A stretch of 64,000 nt of DNA, from contig JBHGNT010000003.1 of NCBI GenBank assembly GCA_043228905.1, positions 13,578,001-13,642,000 on the forward strand, in the 5' to 3' direction. How positions within the stretch are numbered: the stretch's first letter is position 1; the number at the start of each line of letters is the position of its first letter. The translations under genes and the position numbers were made by a program. This document shows positions 52,679 through 63,667 of the stretch, in pieces. The notes under the pieces were generated by a model. That model did not search any database and had not been told where the DNA came from. It saw only the letters and a list, made by a program, of their open reading frames with translations. The DNA comes from Azolla caroliniana. Lineage: Eukaryota; Polypodiophyta.

Positions 52679-53917
52679 GTGCTACCAGAAGACCCAGAGT
52701 ACGACATCATGTCGTACCCATACCCACGTTACACTGACGGACCAGACGCAGAGTCACACATCCATGCCTTCATATCTACGTGGCAGGCCAACCACTCAAC
52801 GCACCGCCTCACGCCGACCGAAATCGATGCCTCAAAGATTGCCGAGTTCACACTCTCCCTCGATGGATCAGCAGCACGATGGTACTCTCACCTTGAACTA
52901 AGAGAGGGAACCACCTTCCAAATCGTGCGCACAAAGTTCCTTGAACTCTTTCATCGCGAGGTGCCCAAACGGGAACTACTCCGGCAATTCTTCTCGATAT
53001 GCCAAGAACCGCACGAAACGGTCGCGCAATTCACGATCGGTTCCAGGATCTCTACTGACAAGTGGCCGACAATGTCTCGGCACAACATATACCGGACACT
53101 TTCCTGTCCAGTTTACGAGAGCCTCTCCGAACGACTCTCGCACTTACAAAATTTGCCAACCAAACTATCGAGGAAGTCATAGCGCGAGTCCTCACCCTCA
53201 ATTGATCCCAACATGACGCGTCCTTCTCTATGACCTCCCTACAGAATGCCCTTCCACAGGAGGACAACCGCTTTCGCCAAGCCCTCCAATGCACAATCTA
53301 TTCAGGCTTGGGTCACCTAGCTCTCGAATGCCGTCATCGCCCACAGTGTCCAATTTGCCAATCGCGATCTCACACCGTCGAACAATGCGAGTACAACATG
53401 CTCAATCGCACTACGACCGCACCAGTTCGCCAAATCGAGCCCAAGAACACGTACTCTCGACAGGATGAGCGTAATTCCTACCGAGACAACGATAACGATC
53501 GACCACGATCACCGGATAGATGACGCCGGGACGACGATTACCGTCGAGATGACCGTCGGGATCGCTATCGCGACGACCGGAACGACGATTATGATCGTTA
53601 CGACGATGATCGAATTGACAGGTATGATCGGAGGAACTCACGTAACGATCGGCGAAATGGAAACCGCAACTCACGCAACAATAGAAGGAACAACGACAAC
53701 CGCCAACGAGATGCTCCTCCAAACGACCAGCGGAACACCAATGCACCTCGAACCAACCCACCACCAAACGAGACAGGGAATCAACCACAACAGCTCCCAC
53801 ACACAGACCGGGCTGACACCAGCAACTCGGCCAACGTTACGTGTTTTAAATGTAACCAACTCGGCCACTATGCCATGCAATGCCCAACAACCGACCGTGG
53901 CAAAGCACCTGCGGTGA
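52679..53917 (+). pseudogene. Tat-F gag with tandem zinc knuckles and RD-rich linker
   Basis: From about 52709 the frame reads MSYPYPRYTDGPDAESHIHAF, aligned with Tat-B MPFQYSKYRDDPD, then the capsid block (AEFTLSLDGSAARWYSH, FHREVPKRELLRQFF). A frameshift near 53030 and a stop near 53200 interrupt it. A decayed knuckle (CTIYSGLGHLALEC, one Cys lost) is followed by CPICQSRSHTVEQC. A long Arg/Asp/Tyr/Asn-rich stretch with a TGA at 53521-53523 leads to a third knuckle CFKCNQLGHYAMQC near 53850. Upstream (52412-52678) no clear gag N-terminus survives. Confidence 0.83.
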
Positions 53918-56900
53918 ACAGTATCATGGCCAATGTTCAAACCGTCACTACCCGGAGTAAAGCGCAGACTACACAGTGGCAAATCCAAGACGAAGTCTGT
54001 CAGGCAGCAAAAGAATGGATCGACACAGCCAATAAAAATAATGTCGTGCGCATGCAAACTGACATGAGAGACGTGCCCAGTGAAGCACCACAAACCTCGG
54101 TACCATCCACGTCGACGGAGGACGACCAACTATGGGATGTTCTTACCAACTCCCGCATCTCGCTACCCCTACATAAACTGTTACCACTCATGCCGAGATT
54201 TCGGGACACCCTGGCGGCACTCCAGGCCAATACTAAGCCCGTGACGCCACCGGTACACCTCACCGAAGCAGGAACAGGTCCACCACTCATGGATTCTCAG
54301 AACCCAGCCGTGCGAATCATCATTAAGGGACAAGACCTGCACGGATGCATCATCGACGGCGGATCCGGCGTAAACGTTATTAGCGAGTCAACGTGTCATA
54401 ACCTCAGCTTGAATCAATGGGAACCATGCCCCTTTTGGCTTCGGATGGCCAACACCCGCTTCGTTCGCCCCATCGGTTTAATCCTCCATCTCGACTTCAC
54501 ACTCGGAGGCCACATGTTCACGATCTCGGCCGTCGTGCTAAGACTGGAGACACAAGGCGCCTACCCAATGTTACTAGGTCGACCATGGTTGCGTACAGCG
54601 AATATCAAGCAACATGGGCAACGCAACATGATCTCGTTCCGAAGAGGCAAGACAAAAGTCCGAATCATCACTGAAGAACGAGTCCCCGTCGCCCTCAACA
54701 CTTCGCCGTTATACGCAGAAGGGGTCCATATGCTTGACGGTTTGGCCGATGAGGAGGTCGATGACTTCCTAGATGATCATCCCACGATCATCCCTCTCTT
54801 CGAAATCAATGCCATACCAACCATCGAGCCACCTAAAGACGAGGAAGTCACGGAGGAATCACCACCCCAAGATGAACCAGATCCAACCACAGTTGCCGAG
54901 CTACGCCATGCTCGAGATGCTTTCGAACGCGAACTCGCCATTTCACAACAAGTCAAAGCATCAACCCTGGAAACAATAAACCTCAGCTCGGACGAGAATC
55001 CCCGTACGTTACAAATTGCCAATAATCTACCAACCGGAGAACGAGCATCCCTCGTACGATTGCTCACCGACTACCAGGATGTTTTCACTTGGTCTTACAC
55101 CAATATGAAGGGGCTGGATCCTCAATACTACCAACATCAAATCCACCTCTTACCCGACACTCGGCCGGTTCAGCAGAGGCACTACAGGATGAACCCCAAC
55201 TATGCCGCTAAAGTCAAAGAGGAAATCGACAAACTACTCCGAGTGGGCTTCATTCGCCCTATTAAACGGGCCACGTGGTTGAGCCCGATCATAGTAGTCC
55301 CAAAGAGAACGGAAAAATCCGCGTCTGCGTCGACTATCGGAAGCTTAACGCGGCAACAGTCACTGACGGTTTCCCTCTCCCCTTCACGGACAGCGTCCTC
55401 GACACGGTAGCCGGCCACGAATGCTACAATTTCCTCGACGGGTTCAGCGGCTATAACCAAATAAGAATGCACCCAAAGGATCAAGAGAAAACCGCTTTCG
55501 TCACGGAATGGGGTGTTTTTGTGGCAGAAGTAATGACGTTCGGTCTAAAAACGGCACCGGGTACGTTCCAGCGCATCATCATCGAAATCTTTCATGACTA
55601 CATCCCGGCGTTCATGCAAGTCTTTCTCGACGATTTCGCCGTGTATGGCCATCGACGGGAACACATGACCCAGTTACGACTCTGCCTTGACCGATGTCGC
55701 CAAGCTCGATTGAGCTTAAACCCGGCGAAATGCGCATTCTTAGTCACCAGCGACAACCTTCTCGGCCACATTGTCAGTCAAGAAGGCATCACTATGGACC
55801 CGGATAAAGTAAAGGCCATCCTGACCGCCTCCGCACCCTCGAACGCTAAGGCACTAAGCCGATTTTTGGGACAGATCCGGTGGCACAGCCGAATGATACG
55901 ACACTTGGCCGATTTCACGACACCTTTACACGAGGCAGTCCATCGCCTTCCCTTCCAATGGACGTCAATCGAGGACACGGCCTATCAGACCCTGAAACTA
56001 ATGCTCTCACATGCCCCAGTGGTCCAGCCTCCGGTTTGGTCCGAACCGTTTCATGTCTTCGTAGATGCTTCGGACATCGCCATCGGAAGTGCCCTGATGC
56101 AATGCACCCCCCCGAATTGGTATAGGCTCGTGTACTATGCCAGCCGACGGCTCTCGACCGCGGAAAAGAATTACTCCACCACCAAGCGGGAGGCCCTCGG
56201 TATGATTTATAGCATCAATAAATTCCGGCATTACCTCTTGGGCCGGAAGTTTACCTTTCACGTGGATCACTCGGCCCTTCTTTACTTGGTCAATAAACAA
56301 GCCCTCACCGGACGGTTGGCTCGGTGGATGCTCCTACTCCAAGAATTTGATTTCCAGATTTAGCATCGACCCGGGGTCCAACACACCGTCGCCGACTACT
56401 TGAGCCGTCTTGAATCAGGGGAACCGGCGGAAACAACGTACGACGATTTACCGGATGCCAGCTTATTTAACCTGACCACGATGCCAGACGATAACGAAGA
56501 TGAATGGATCACGGAGATGACCCATTTTCTCAGTACCGGCCTACCTCCCGAGCACATGCCCCTTGACGCGAGGAAACACCTAGTAGTACGCAGCTGGAAT
56601 TTTTGCCTCATCTCGGACATTCTTTACCAAAAAGGCTCGGACGGCATATGGCGCCGAGCGATTCGGCATTTCGAGAAGAACGTCGTTCTTCGGGAGGCCC
56701 ACCAGGGAGTAGGGGGGGGACATTACGCCAGGGATTCCACAGCAAGGAAGGTTTGGCAAAGCGGATTGTGGTGGCCAACAACGAAGAAATATGCTCACGA
56801 GTTTTGCCGACAGTGCGATTTGTGCCAACGATTGGGGCAACCAATGGAACAGTCACGCATGCCACACCAACCGATTCTTCCGTTGGACCCATTTCAAAAA

Positions 56901-57842
56901 TGGGGTTTGGATTTTGTAGGCCCTTCCAAACCACCTGCGGCCCGTACAGGGAATAGGTATATTATCGTTGCCACGGACTACTGCACCAAATGGGTCAAGG
57001 CTAAGGCACTCCGAGACAATACGGCGGCATCCACGGCTAAATTCGTGTACGAGCATCTTTGGTGCCGTTACGGATGCCCAATCGAGCTCGTTAGTGACCA
57101 AGGTGGGCACTTCATCAATCACATAATACGTGAGCTTACACACCACTATGCGGTGGTGCACAAGAAAAGCACACCATACTACCCGCAGGCGAACGGCTTG
57201 GCGGAATCAACCAATAAAATCCTCCAAACCATACTGAAGAAGATCGTTAATGAAAACAGGACCGATTGGGATGACAAACTCCAGAGCGCGTTGTGGGCGT
57301 ATCGTACGACTTTCAAAACAAGCATCCAATCAACCCCCTTTCGAATGGCGTTCGGGTTAGAAGCCGTAATGCCCGTCGAGTTCCAAGTCCCGAGCCTCCG
57401 AGTTCAAATCAAAGCACGGCTCCCCGAGGCCCAATCTGAGCAATACCAGCTAGAACAACTCCTCGAACTCAACGAAGACAGGATAGAGAGTATGGCCCAG
57501 CTCGAACAACGCCAATGACAACGCAAGGCTTTCGTGGATTGACATCGAGACGGGCTGGAGAAGGAGGTCACCATCGGCAAACCGGTTCTTCTTTTTCAAA
57601 GACGACTCGGGTCAATGCCGAGAAAATTAAGATTTCGGTGGACCGATCCATTCTAGATTATTGACGAGTTCAACGGGACGTTCCAGCTCGGCACACTCGC
57701 CGGCGACACTGTCAAAAGCTGGGCCAATGGTTTCCAACTTCGACCATATCGAGGCACTACACCACCCAACCCGTTTACCGAGCCACACGGCACAAACGAG
57801 TTTCGGGAGACCACCACGGAGGAGGCCATGTGTCCCCCTTAA
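53918..57842 (+). pseudogene. Tat-F protease, RT, RNase H and integrase
   Basis: Open from the third knuckle, the frame has protease IIDGGSGVNVIS near 54352 and YPMLLGRPWL near 54565, then a long linker and RT (YRMNPNYAAKVKEEIDKL). One base is missing near 55300, moving to the next frame at NGKIRVCVDYRKLN. RT continues (MQVFLDDFAVYG), then RNase H (FHVFVDASDIAIGSALMQ, TKREALGMIY) to a TAG at 56361-56363. The same frame carries integrase with zinc region, GLDFVGP, SDQGGHF and PQANGLAESTN (D, D, E present). Stops lie at 57516 and nearby. NGFQLRPYRG is near 57733 and the final TAA is at 57840-57842. Confidence 0.92.
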
Positions 57843-58050
57843 TAAGGACTCACCCAGCTTTTTGAAATTAATAAAGTAGGTAGGATTAACCATAGTTTAG
57901 CCGCCGATTAGCTACACCTACACCACCCACCTAGGCACCCACAATTTAGGAGCACCCCTAGCCACCTCTCATTTAGTACCTATTTAAGCACATGCAAAGC
58001 ACTCAAAGCACCCGACTCACCTTCAGGACACGTGGCGCTAGTCACTTATT
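57843..58050 (+). promoter_or_regulatory. Tat-F spacer with a TATA-like site before ORF3
   Basis: This gap between integrase and ORF3 has no coding sequence. TATTTAAG at 57981-57988 lies about 70 bp before the first ORF3 ATG (58051). It could be an internal promoter for ORF3, or chance. Confidence 0.4.
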
Positions 58051-61000
58051 ATGGCACCCACGACTCAGAATCTTCAGGATTCGCTTCGGGCACAAAACCC
58101 TAGGAGTAAGTTACTAAAACCGTTTCCAAAACGCAGCACATACACAGAAGTTCATTATCGCTTCCAACCTCCATCGCTCTCAAGCTCAAAAGCCCCTTCT
58201 CGCTCTCATCGCTCTAAACGCTCTTGCTCTCAAGCCCTCTTTCGCTCTCATAGCCCCTCTGCCGAGCTTCCCCTTCCTATTGTTCCTCCTCTGTCTCGCC
58301 CTCGCCTCATCACTCTTCCTCACTCTTCCACACAGTCAAACCCCGTCTCCATCTCCACCATGCCTCTTACCGCTTCAACAGAAACCCGCGCCTGGCTCCA
58401 GGAACAAGGAATGGGCGGTTACCTGAAGATCATCGATGCCCCCGCGCACCCGGATGCCCAAGGAGTGGCTAAACGTATTTGTCCCGAAGCCATCACCAAC
58501 AACGTGCTTCGGGCTGCTTTGGACCTGCAACGGGGAGGGGACCATGAGGTCAACATACCCCCGGCATCGAAGCTGAAAGAGTACTTCGGTGAGTACTCAG
58601 CCTCAGGGAAGGCATATCGCACGTATGGCGGTCCCAACAGAGCATTCGAGGAGATTGCTCGTATATTGATGGAGTATGAGTTTGTGCATACGAACCCGAC
58701 GAGCATGCCGCAGAACAAGGCAACCATCATCATCAGCGCGTATGAAGGAAACATAGTCGATTGGGGAATTATCACAGGTGAAGGACTCCGCGCCGCCTTA
58801 GCCTCATTCCAGTCAAGTAAGAAGATGTTGTCTGTTCTTACCCACTTTTTGATGGTTCTATACCCACCCTCTTCTCTTCCTTCCCCTCGGACACTCACGT
58901 CCCCACCACCACCACGAAGGCAGAGAGAGGAATTGGTTGCCATCAGCCACGAAGCATGGGAGGAGCCCACATCGCCTTCACCTCCTGCCGCCGACCAAAA
59001 CCCCGCATCGGCACCACCACCCACCCAACCCCAATGAAAAAGGGCAGTTTTCGAGACCTGCCAAGAATGGGAGGAGGAGATAGCCACGGAGGACAACACG
59101 GCAGACGATGTCACCATTCGACAGCCAACGCCACGCCCCTCGGTAACTCCCCCAGGGCCTAGCCCACGCCCCAACACACAGCAGGCAGCACCACCATGAC
59201 CCCAGAAAAGGAAGCAGGCGGAGGAAACGACACTACCGGCCTCGGAACCCCAAACCCAACCGAGCAAGAGAAGACGACTCAACCGCGAGTCCTCGGCAGA
59301 ACAGAAAGAGCCACAACAGGAGCAAGCCTTAGTTGTCAGCTAGAGCAACCTGGCCATCATCCCTGAGGAGGCATCGTTGAACCAGGGAAAGATCGAGCAT
59401 GGGCAGACAACGCAAATCTCGGAGGATGAAGTCCTCGGTTATAAAGACCTCCCCGCGGAGGCTTACGAATTTAGTGCGCTCCTACGCCTCGGTACGACAT
59501 TCGAGCTGGTCAACTTCCTCGCCAGAGCCCAAGTCGCGGCAGCCACTCGAATGGCGGAAGAGCACGCCGAAACAAAAATGTTTCAACACGTGCTATTAGG
59601 TGAAATTGAGCCCCAGGACGACAAGGCTTTACAAAAAATAGGGAGGAAGACGCAGACAAAACAGGCCGCTCTCCTCATGGAGGTCCCCAAATTGAACACG
59701 GCCCTTATCAAGGCATATAGGGACTTGGATCGCACTACGCGGGCAGCCAAAGACATGGCCCGAAAGATAAAAACAGCCCAAAAACAGGCTAAGGTGGCTA
59801 CGGAATTATGGCACGTTGCGAAACAGAAACTGGCAACCTGGGAGCAAAACCGGCCAGAACAACAACTCATGAGCCTTCCGGCCACGACCACCGAGGCCCT
59901 CCCAGGCCCTCCACGCATAACAATGATAGATGAAAGCACCGTCACGGATTCAATCCTGACGATCCAGGCCAGCACACTAACGGACTCGTTACAAATGGTC
60001 GATGCTTGCACAACAACCGAGGCGGCCACGCCCATGGAGAAGACCAAGATACCACCCCCTCGTCCACCCAAGGAGGTGGCAACCCAGATAGAACCCCCGC
60101 TCCGGGATTACCGAGCGGAGCTTAAAGAAGAACAACAGCGGACCGAGAGACACGAACAACGGCATCAAGAGGCCATGGCTCGCTTAAAAGAAGAAGCTTC
60201 CAAACAGATGGCCGAGATTAGAGCCCAAGCCAACCAAAGGATACACGAGCAGAACGAAGCACTGGGCTGGGTACAAGCGCAAGCCGCGGGCAAAGAAGCT
60301 GGAGGAATACGCGGCCACAGTGGCAGAGAAAGAGAAGGAGGTCCTAGACCTACAGGCCACGCTCGACAATGCGAAAGACTAGAACCACTGGCAGGAGGAA
60401 AGAAATCGCCAACGGGAGGAGAGAATGATCGCGGAGAATGTCGTGCTGCAGAGTCAGCGGACAACCCTTAAAGAAATGGCTGACGAGTTTTTCATCAAAT
60501 GCAAGCTACTTTCGGAGCAAAAAGACGAATTATTTGATTCCTACTTCGCCCTACAAGAAGAGAGAATCGTCGAACGGGAACAGGTCCGGGCCGCGTGTCA
60601 AAAAGAATGGGAGAAAGCTACCGAAGAGCTCACCAAGCATTACGAGCAGTCTATCCAGCTCGTAACCGCGGATGCAAAGAACACTCAAGCCACCTATGAA
60701 CTACTCGCAAAGAAGCTTCAGGCCGAGGTCAACGGCTTAAAAGAGGAATTGGCAGTCGTCCGAGCACAGCCCAGCATGGATGAGACACGCATCAAAATAC
60801 TGATCGAGAAACAGCGCCAGCACCTCACCAAAAAGGTCGAGGAAACATTAAGTCGCGCAGGAGAAGAATGGGCGGCCCAAGCTGCCGAATTGCATATTTT
60901 ACACGTCGACGCCGAGAACCGACGGAAGGAGGGCCGTGGCTTTTACAAAATGGACAAAGCCAGCATACAAAACCTCCGTGCAGATTTAACCAAGGATTAC

Positions 61001-61438
61001 CAATCCTTGGCAAAATCTCACACCGCGGCAATCGAGCAAATGTTGGAGGACTTCAATGACGATCAGATGTTGTTTCGCCTGGAAGCAGAAGCCTTCGAAC
61101 GAGAATGACTTGCAACCATCCCAACCAGCCCTCCAACGGCCATAGAGTAGAAGGAAGAACCTCCCAGCGAGGGGATCACGGACACAGCACAGGAGGAACT
61201 CGCCCCGGCCAACAGACCTCCCGAGGACGCCCACACGGTACCAAATCCAGTCAAAGTAGAGGTCAGCGCCCTCGAACCCACACCACCACCAGAAGAATCA
61301 GCCGCACCTGAGACGGACGCCCGAGAGGATATGACACCCTTGGACCAAACTCAACCCCCTGCACCGACAGTCCAACCAGACCACCCTACCACCACCTCGG
61401 ACCTCAAAAACATCCTCGACATCTTAGAAGAGGAATGA
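58051..61438 (+). pseudogene. Tat-F ORF3: coiled-coil protein of unknown family, degenerate
   Basis: The first ATG is at 58051, but the conserved domain starts at MPLTASTETRAWLQEQGM near 58361, aligning with the Tat-B ORF3 start; the first hundred residues are Ser/Arg-rich. The N-terminal domain shares EYFGEYS, MPQNKATIIISAY and a VDW triplet with Tat-B. Stops lie at 59035-59037 and in the gap to 59377. The frame resumes with long charged helical stretches of coiled-coil type. A one-base frameshift lies near 60300 and a TAG near 60380. The conserved block AELHILHVDAENRRKEG is near 60890, then TGA at 61106-61108. The protein ends with LKNILDILEEE at 61438. I see no signal peptide or membrane helix. 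Confidence 0.78.
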
Positions 61439-61507
61439 AAGGAGGACCACGCCTAAAAGGCAATTTTTGTAATGTTGTTAGTATTTTGTAAGTCGTGGGT
61501 CCGACGG

Positions 61508-61536
61508 ACAAGGTCATGTCCCACGGGCGTGCCAGG
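61508..61536 (+). other. Conserved 29-nt pre-LTR motif, Tat-F
   Basis: ACAAGGT, two variable bases, then TGTCCCACGGGCGTGCCA and two more bases directly abut the 3' LTR. It has the same position and length as in Tat-B and Tat-B2. Confidence 0.78.
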
Positions 61537-62034
61537 TGTTGTCCAGAGGACAAAAATGTAAAATTAGGAAATTAGCAAACGGCGGTAGTGTAACCGAGTA
61601 GGAAAGAACGCCAGCGAGCGCCGAGTCCGAGTATCACAGGCCACCGACGGCTCGGTTGTGTATTAGGGGAAACGTTATTTAAACAAGGTCGAGTACCTCA
61701 GAGAGGGAGAGAGCAGAAAATATAGGCGGAAGCCCTAGCTTAGTCCATCGTAACTAGATAATCCTGTAAGGTCACCGGCCGTAGGCTGTGTTCTGTAATC
61801 CTTTTGGTGTTGCAATAATATATCTGATTGGTGCCCATTTTGCTCCATGTGTCTATGCTTTGGCTCATACTTATGATTTCAGCGCCGCCCACGCCTATCA
61901 AGATCTCGCTAGTGTTTTATCTCTGATCATTTTCTCCCTCACGACGCCTCTGTTACGAGCCTTCACGTACCACGCCCTTGGATACCGATAGCCGCAGGTC
62001 TATCGAAGGTGTTCACCCAAAGGAACGGGTAACA
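61537..62034 (+). repeat. Tat-F 3' LTR (498 bp)
   Basis: It runs TGTTGTCCAGAGG to GGGTAACA. A TATA-like TATTTAAA lies near 61675, followed by AGAGAGGGAGAGAG in the likely leader. Confidence 0.92.
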
Positions 62035-62630
62035 TGTTGCAATCGGAGTGACTCCTCCGCCGCCTACTAGTAAGCCTCCCGCTTCCACAGCCTCTCGGCT
62101 AGTCTTTTTGCTCATTCATTGGCCTAGTCTTCCATTCCCCCGCTGTTCACTGCTTTTTGCAGGAATCGTGGTCACCAAAACTATGTTATTCCTGGGCTGG
62201 ACAAACCAATAACACAGGGTGTCCTTCCGGAACACTTCACCAAAGGGGTGGTACGGTAAGGAATGGGAGGACCGCAACACAGAACCGTCCCTCTCTGATT
62301 GTTATCCAGATCGATTAGTTACGCGCGTAGAATAAACATTATTAAGCACAGAACGGAAAAAACAAGATAGACAAGATATGAAGATAATAACACTTCTCTA
62401 TTCATTATCCATCCTTGGTTACATCATATCCGGCTCCTTTTATAGGCACCCGGCTGTGTTACAAACCGGTGCCAACCGGCTACCGGCTATGAACCGGTCC
62501 GGATCCAGATCGGCATACCGATTTTGGGTCCATCCGTTCGATCTGATAATTCTAATAATTAATTCTTATTACAACTCCCCTTCATCCCAAAACCGGCTCC
62601 CCTTTCATACTTTGGCCTAACCGGCCAACA
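62035..62630 (-). mobile_element. Tat-H: remnant of a Tat-B-like element (5' LTR and gag start)
   Basis: On the minus strand an LTR (62630-62184, 447 bp; plus-strand reading TGTTATTCCTGGG to CCGGCCAACA) is followed by a decayed primer-binding site (TTTTGGTGACCACGATTCC) and the first about 100 bases of a Tat-B-like gag (Arg-rich start). Tat-F then cuts it off at 62034. A minus-strand TATAAAAGG is near 62440. The rest of the element was presumably left of Tat-F and has been deleted. Confidence 0.82.
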
Positions 62631-63667
62631 ACTTTTTCCTTGGGAAGTGTGACGATTGCATGGAGTAGCAAGAACTAGTCGACAATAGCATTATCAATTA
62701 CTATGGCCGAATACCAAGGAACGGTTGTCGCGACGAAGCCATATGGTTCAAGAGGCTCTTGAAGGATCTGCGTGTAGAGGTGTCTTAACCGACAGTGATA
62801 TACTATGAAAACTTCAGCAACATCCAACTTGCGAAGAACCCCGTTTTCCACGCCCGTACCAAGCACATTGAGGTACACTATTCATTTTTTCCATGAGCAA
62901 ATTCTCTCAGGAGAAGTGGATTTGTGATATGTTCCGACTGATCGGCAAGTGGCCAACATCTTCACCAAACCTTGCCGCCTGGACAAGTTATGACAACACC
63001 TCGACTTGATTTCAGGACGGCTGAAGAAGTCGATAGGGGGAGTGGCCAAAGAAATGAGCCGGAGTCGGAGTCAACCAAGCAAGGGGGAAGTAGAGCGAAG
63101 AAAGGCAAGACAGGTGGCAAAGCCAAGAAGCGGGCTTGGCATACAACACCTCGACTCGATTTCGGGACAGCTGAAGAAGTCGATAAGGGGAGTGGCCAAA
63201 GAAATGAGCCGGAGTCGGAGCCAACCAAACAAGGGGGAAGTAGAGCCAAGAAAGGCAAGACAGGTGGCAAAGCCAAGAAGCGCAAAGCCGACCTAAACAA
63301 GAAGGCTAGGACCAGGATATGGTCAAATGTGGTCAAGGGCCTAAAGGAAGATGAAGCGGAGACAACTGATTTAGACAAGGGCAGGAACGAATCAATGATA
63401 ATTGATTCAGTCGAGGAGTTTGATTCGGGAGAGCCAAATCATATGAAGGCCAAGGAAACGAGAGGGCAGTCGACACCGATACGGAAGAACCAATGGGTCG
63501 AGGGGCGCCAATGTCGCGACAGATGTATCAACTATCGGGTCCATGGAACATGGGACCAGACCGGACGAGGAGTGCGAGCAAGGCGTGGAGACACCATGAG
63601 GATCTAGAAGAAAGAACCGATGGATGTTGACACAAGGAGCCAACCTCAAGTTGAGCTTGAGGGGGAG
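62631..63667 (+). pseudogene. Copia-4 RNase H end and charged C-terminal extension
   Basis: RNase H pieces FSLGSV, AEYQGTVVAT, RLLKDLRVEVS and [21 protein letters not shown] align with Copia-2 but are broken by stops and frameshifts up to 62970. From 62972 a 211-codon open frame holds a Lys/Arg/Glu-rich tail containing a duplicated 50-residue unit. After a TAG at 63605-63607 the same frame continues to PQVELEGEC and a stop made of the first bases of the LTR (TGTTGA). Copia-2 also reads VELEGEC at its LTR edge. The function of the tail is unknown; its charge suggests nucleic-acid or chromatin contact. Confidence 0.8.
62993..63282 (+). repeat. 150-bp tandem duplication in the Copia-4 tail
   Basis: Bases 62993-63132 recur at 63143-63282 with about a dozen changes. 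The period is 150 bp, so the reading frame is kept and 50 residues are repeated. Confidence 0.93.

Larger units (their letters stand above)
52171..62034 (+). mobile_element. Tat-F: Tat-like Ty3/gypsy element with ORF3
   Basis: It has a partial 5' LTR (52171-52392), gag, protease, RT-RNase H, integrase, ORF3 and a full 3' LTR (61537-62034). Its proteins align with Tat-B along their length, but its LTR is different. The left flank is lost, so no target duplication can be read. The right flank is Tat-H. Confidence 0.92.

Noticed and set aside
58419-59282. 287-codon minus-strand open frame opposite Tat-F ORF3
   Set aside because: The sense frame is conserved with Tat-B and this one is not.
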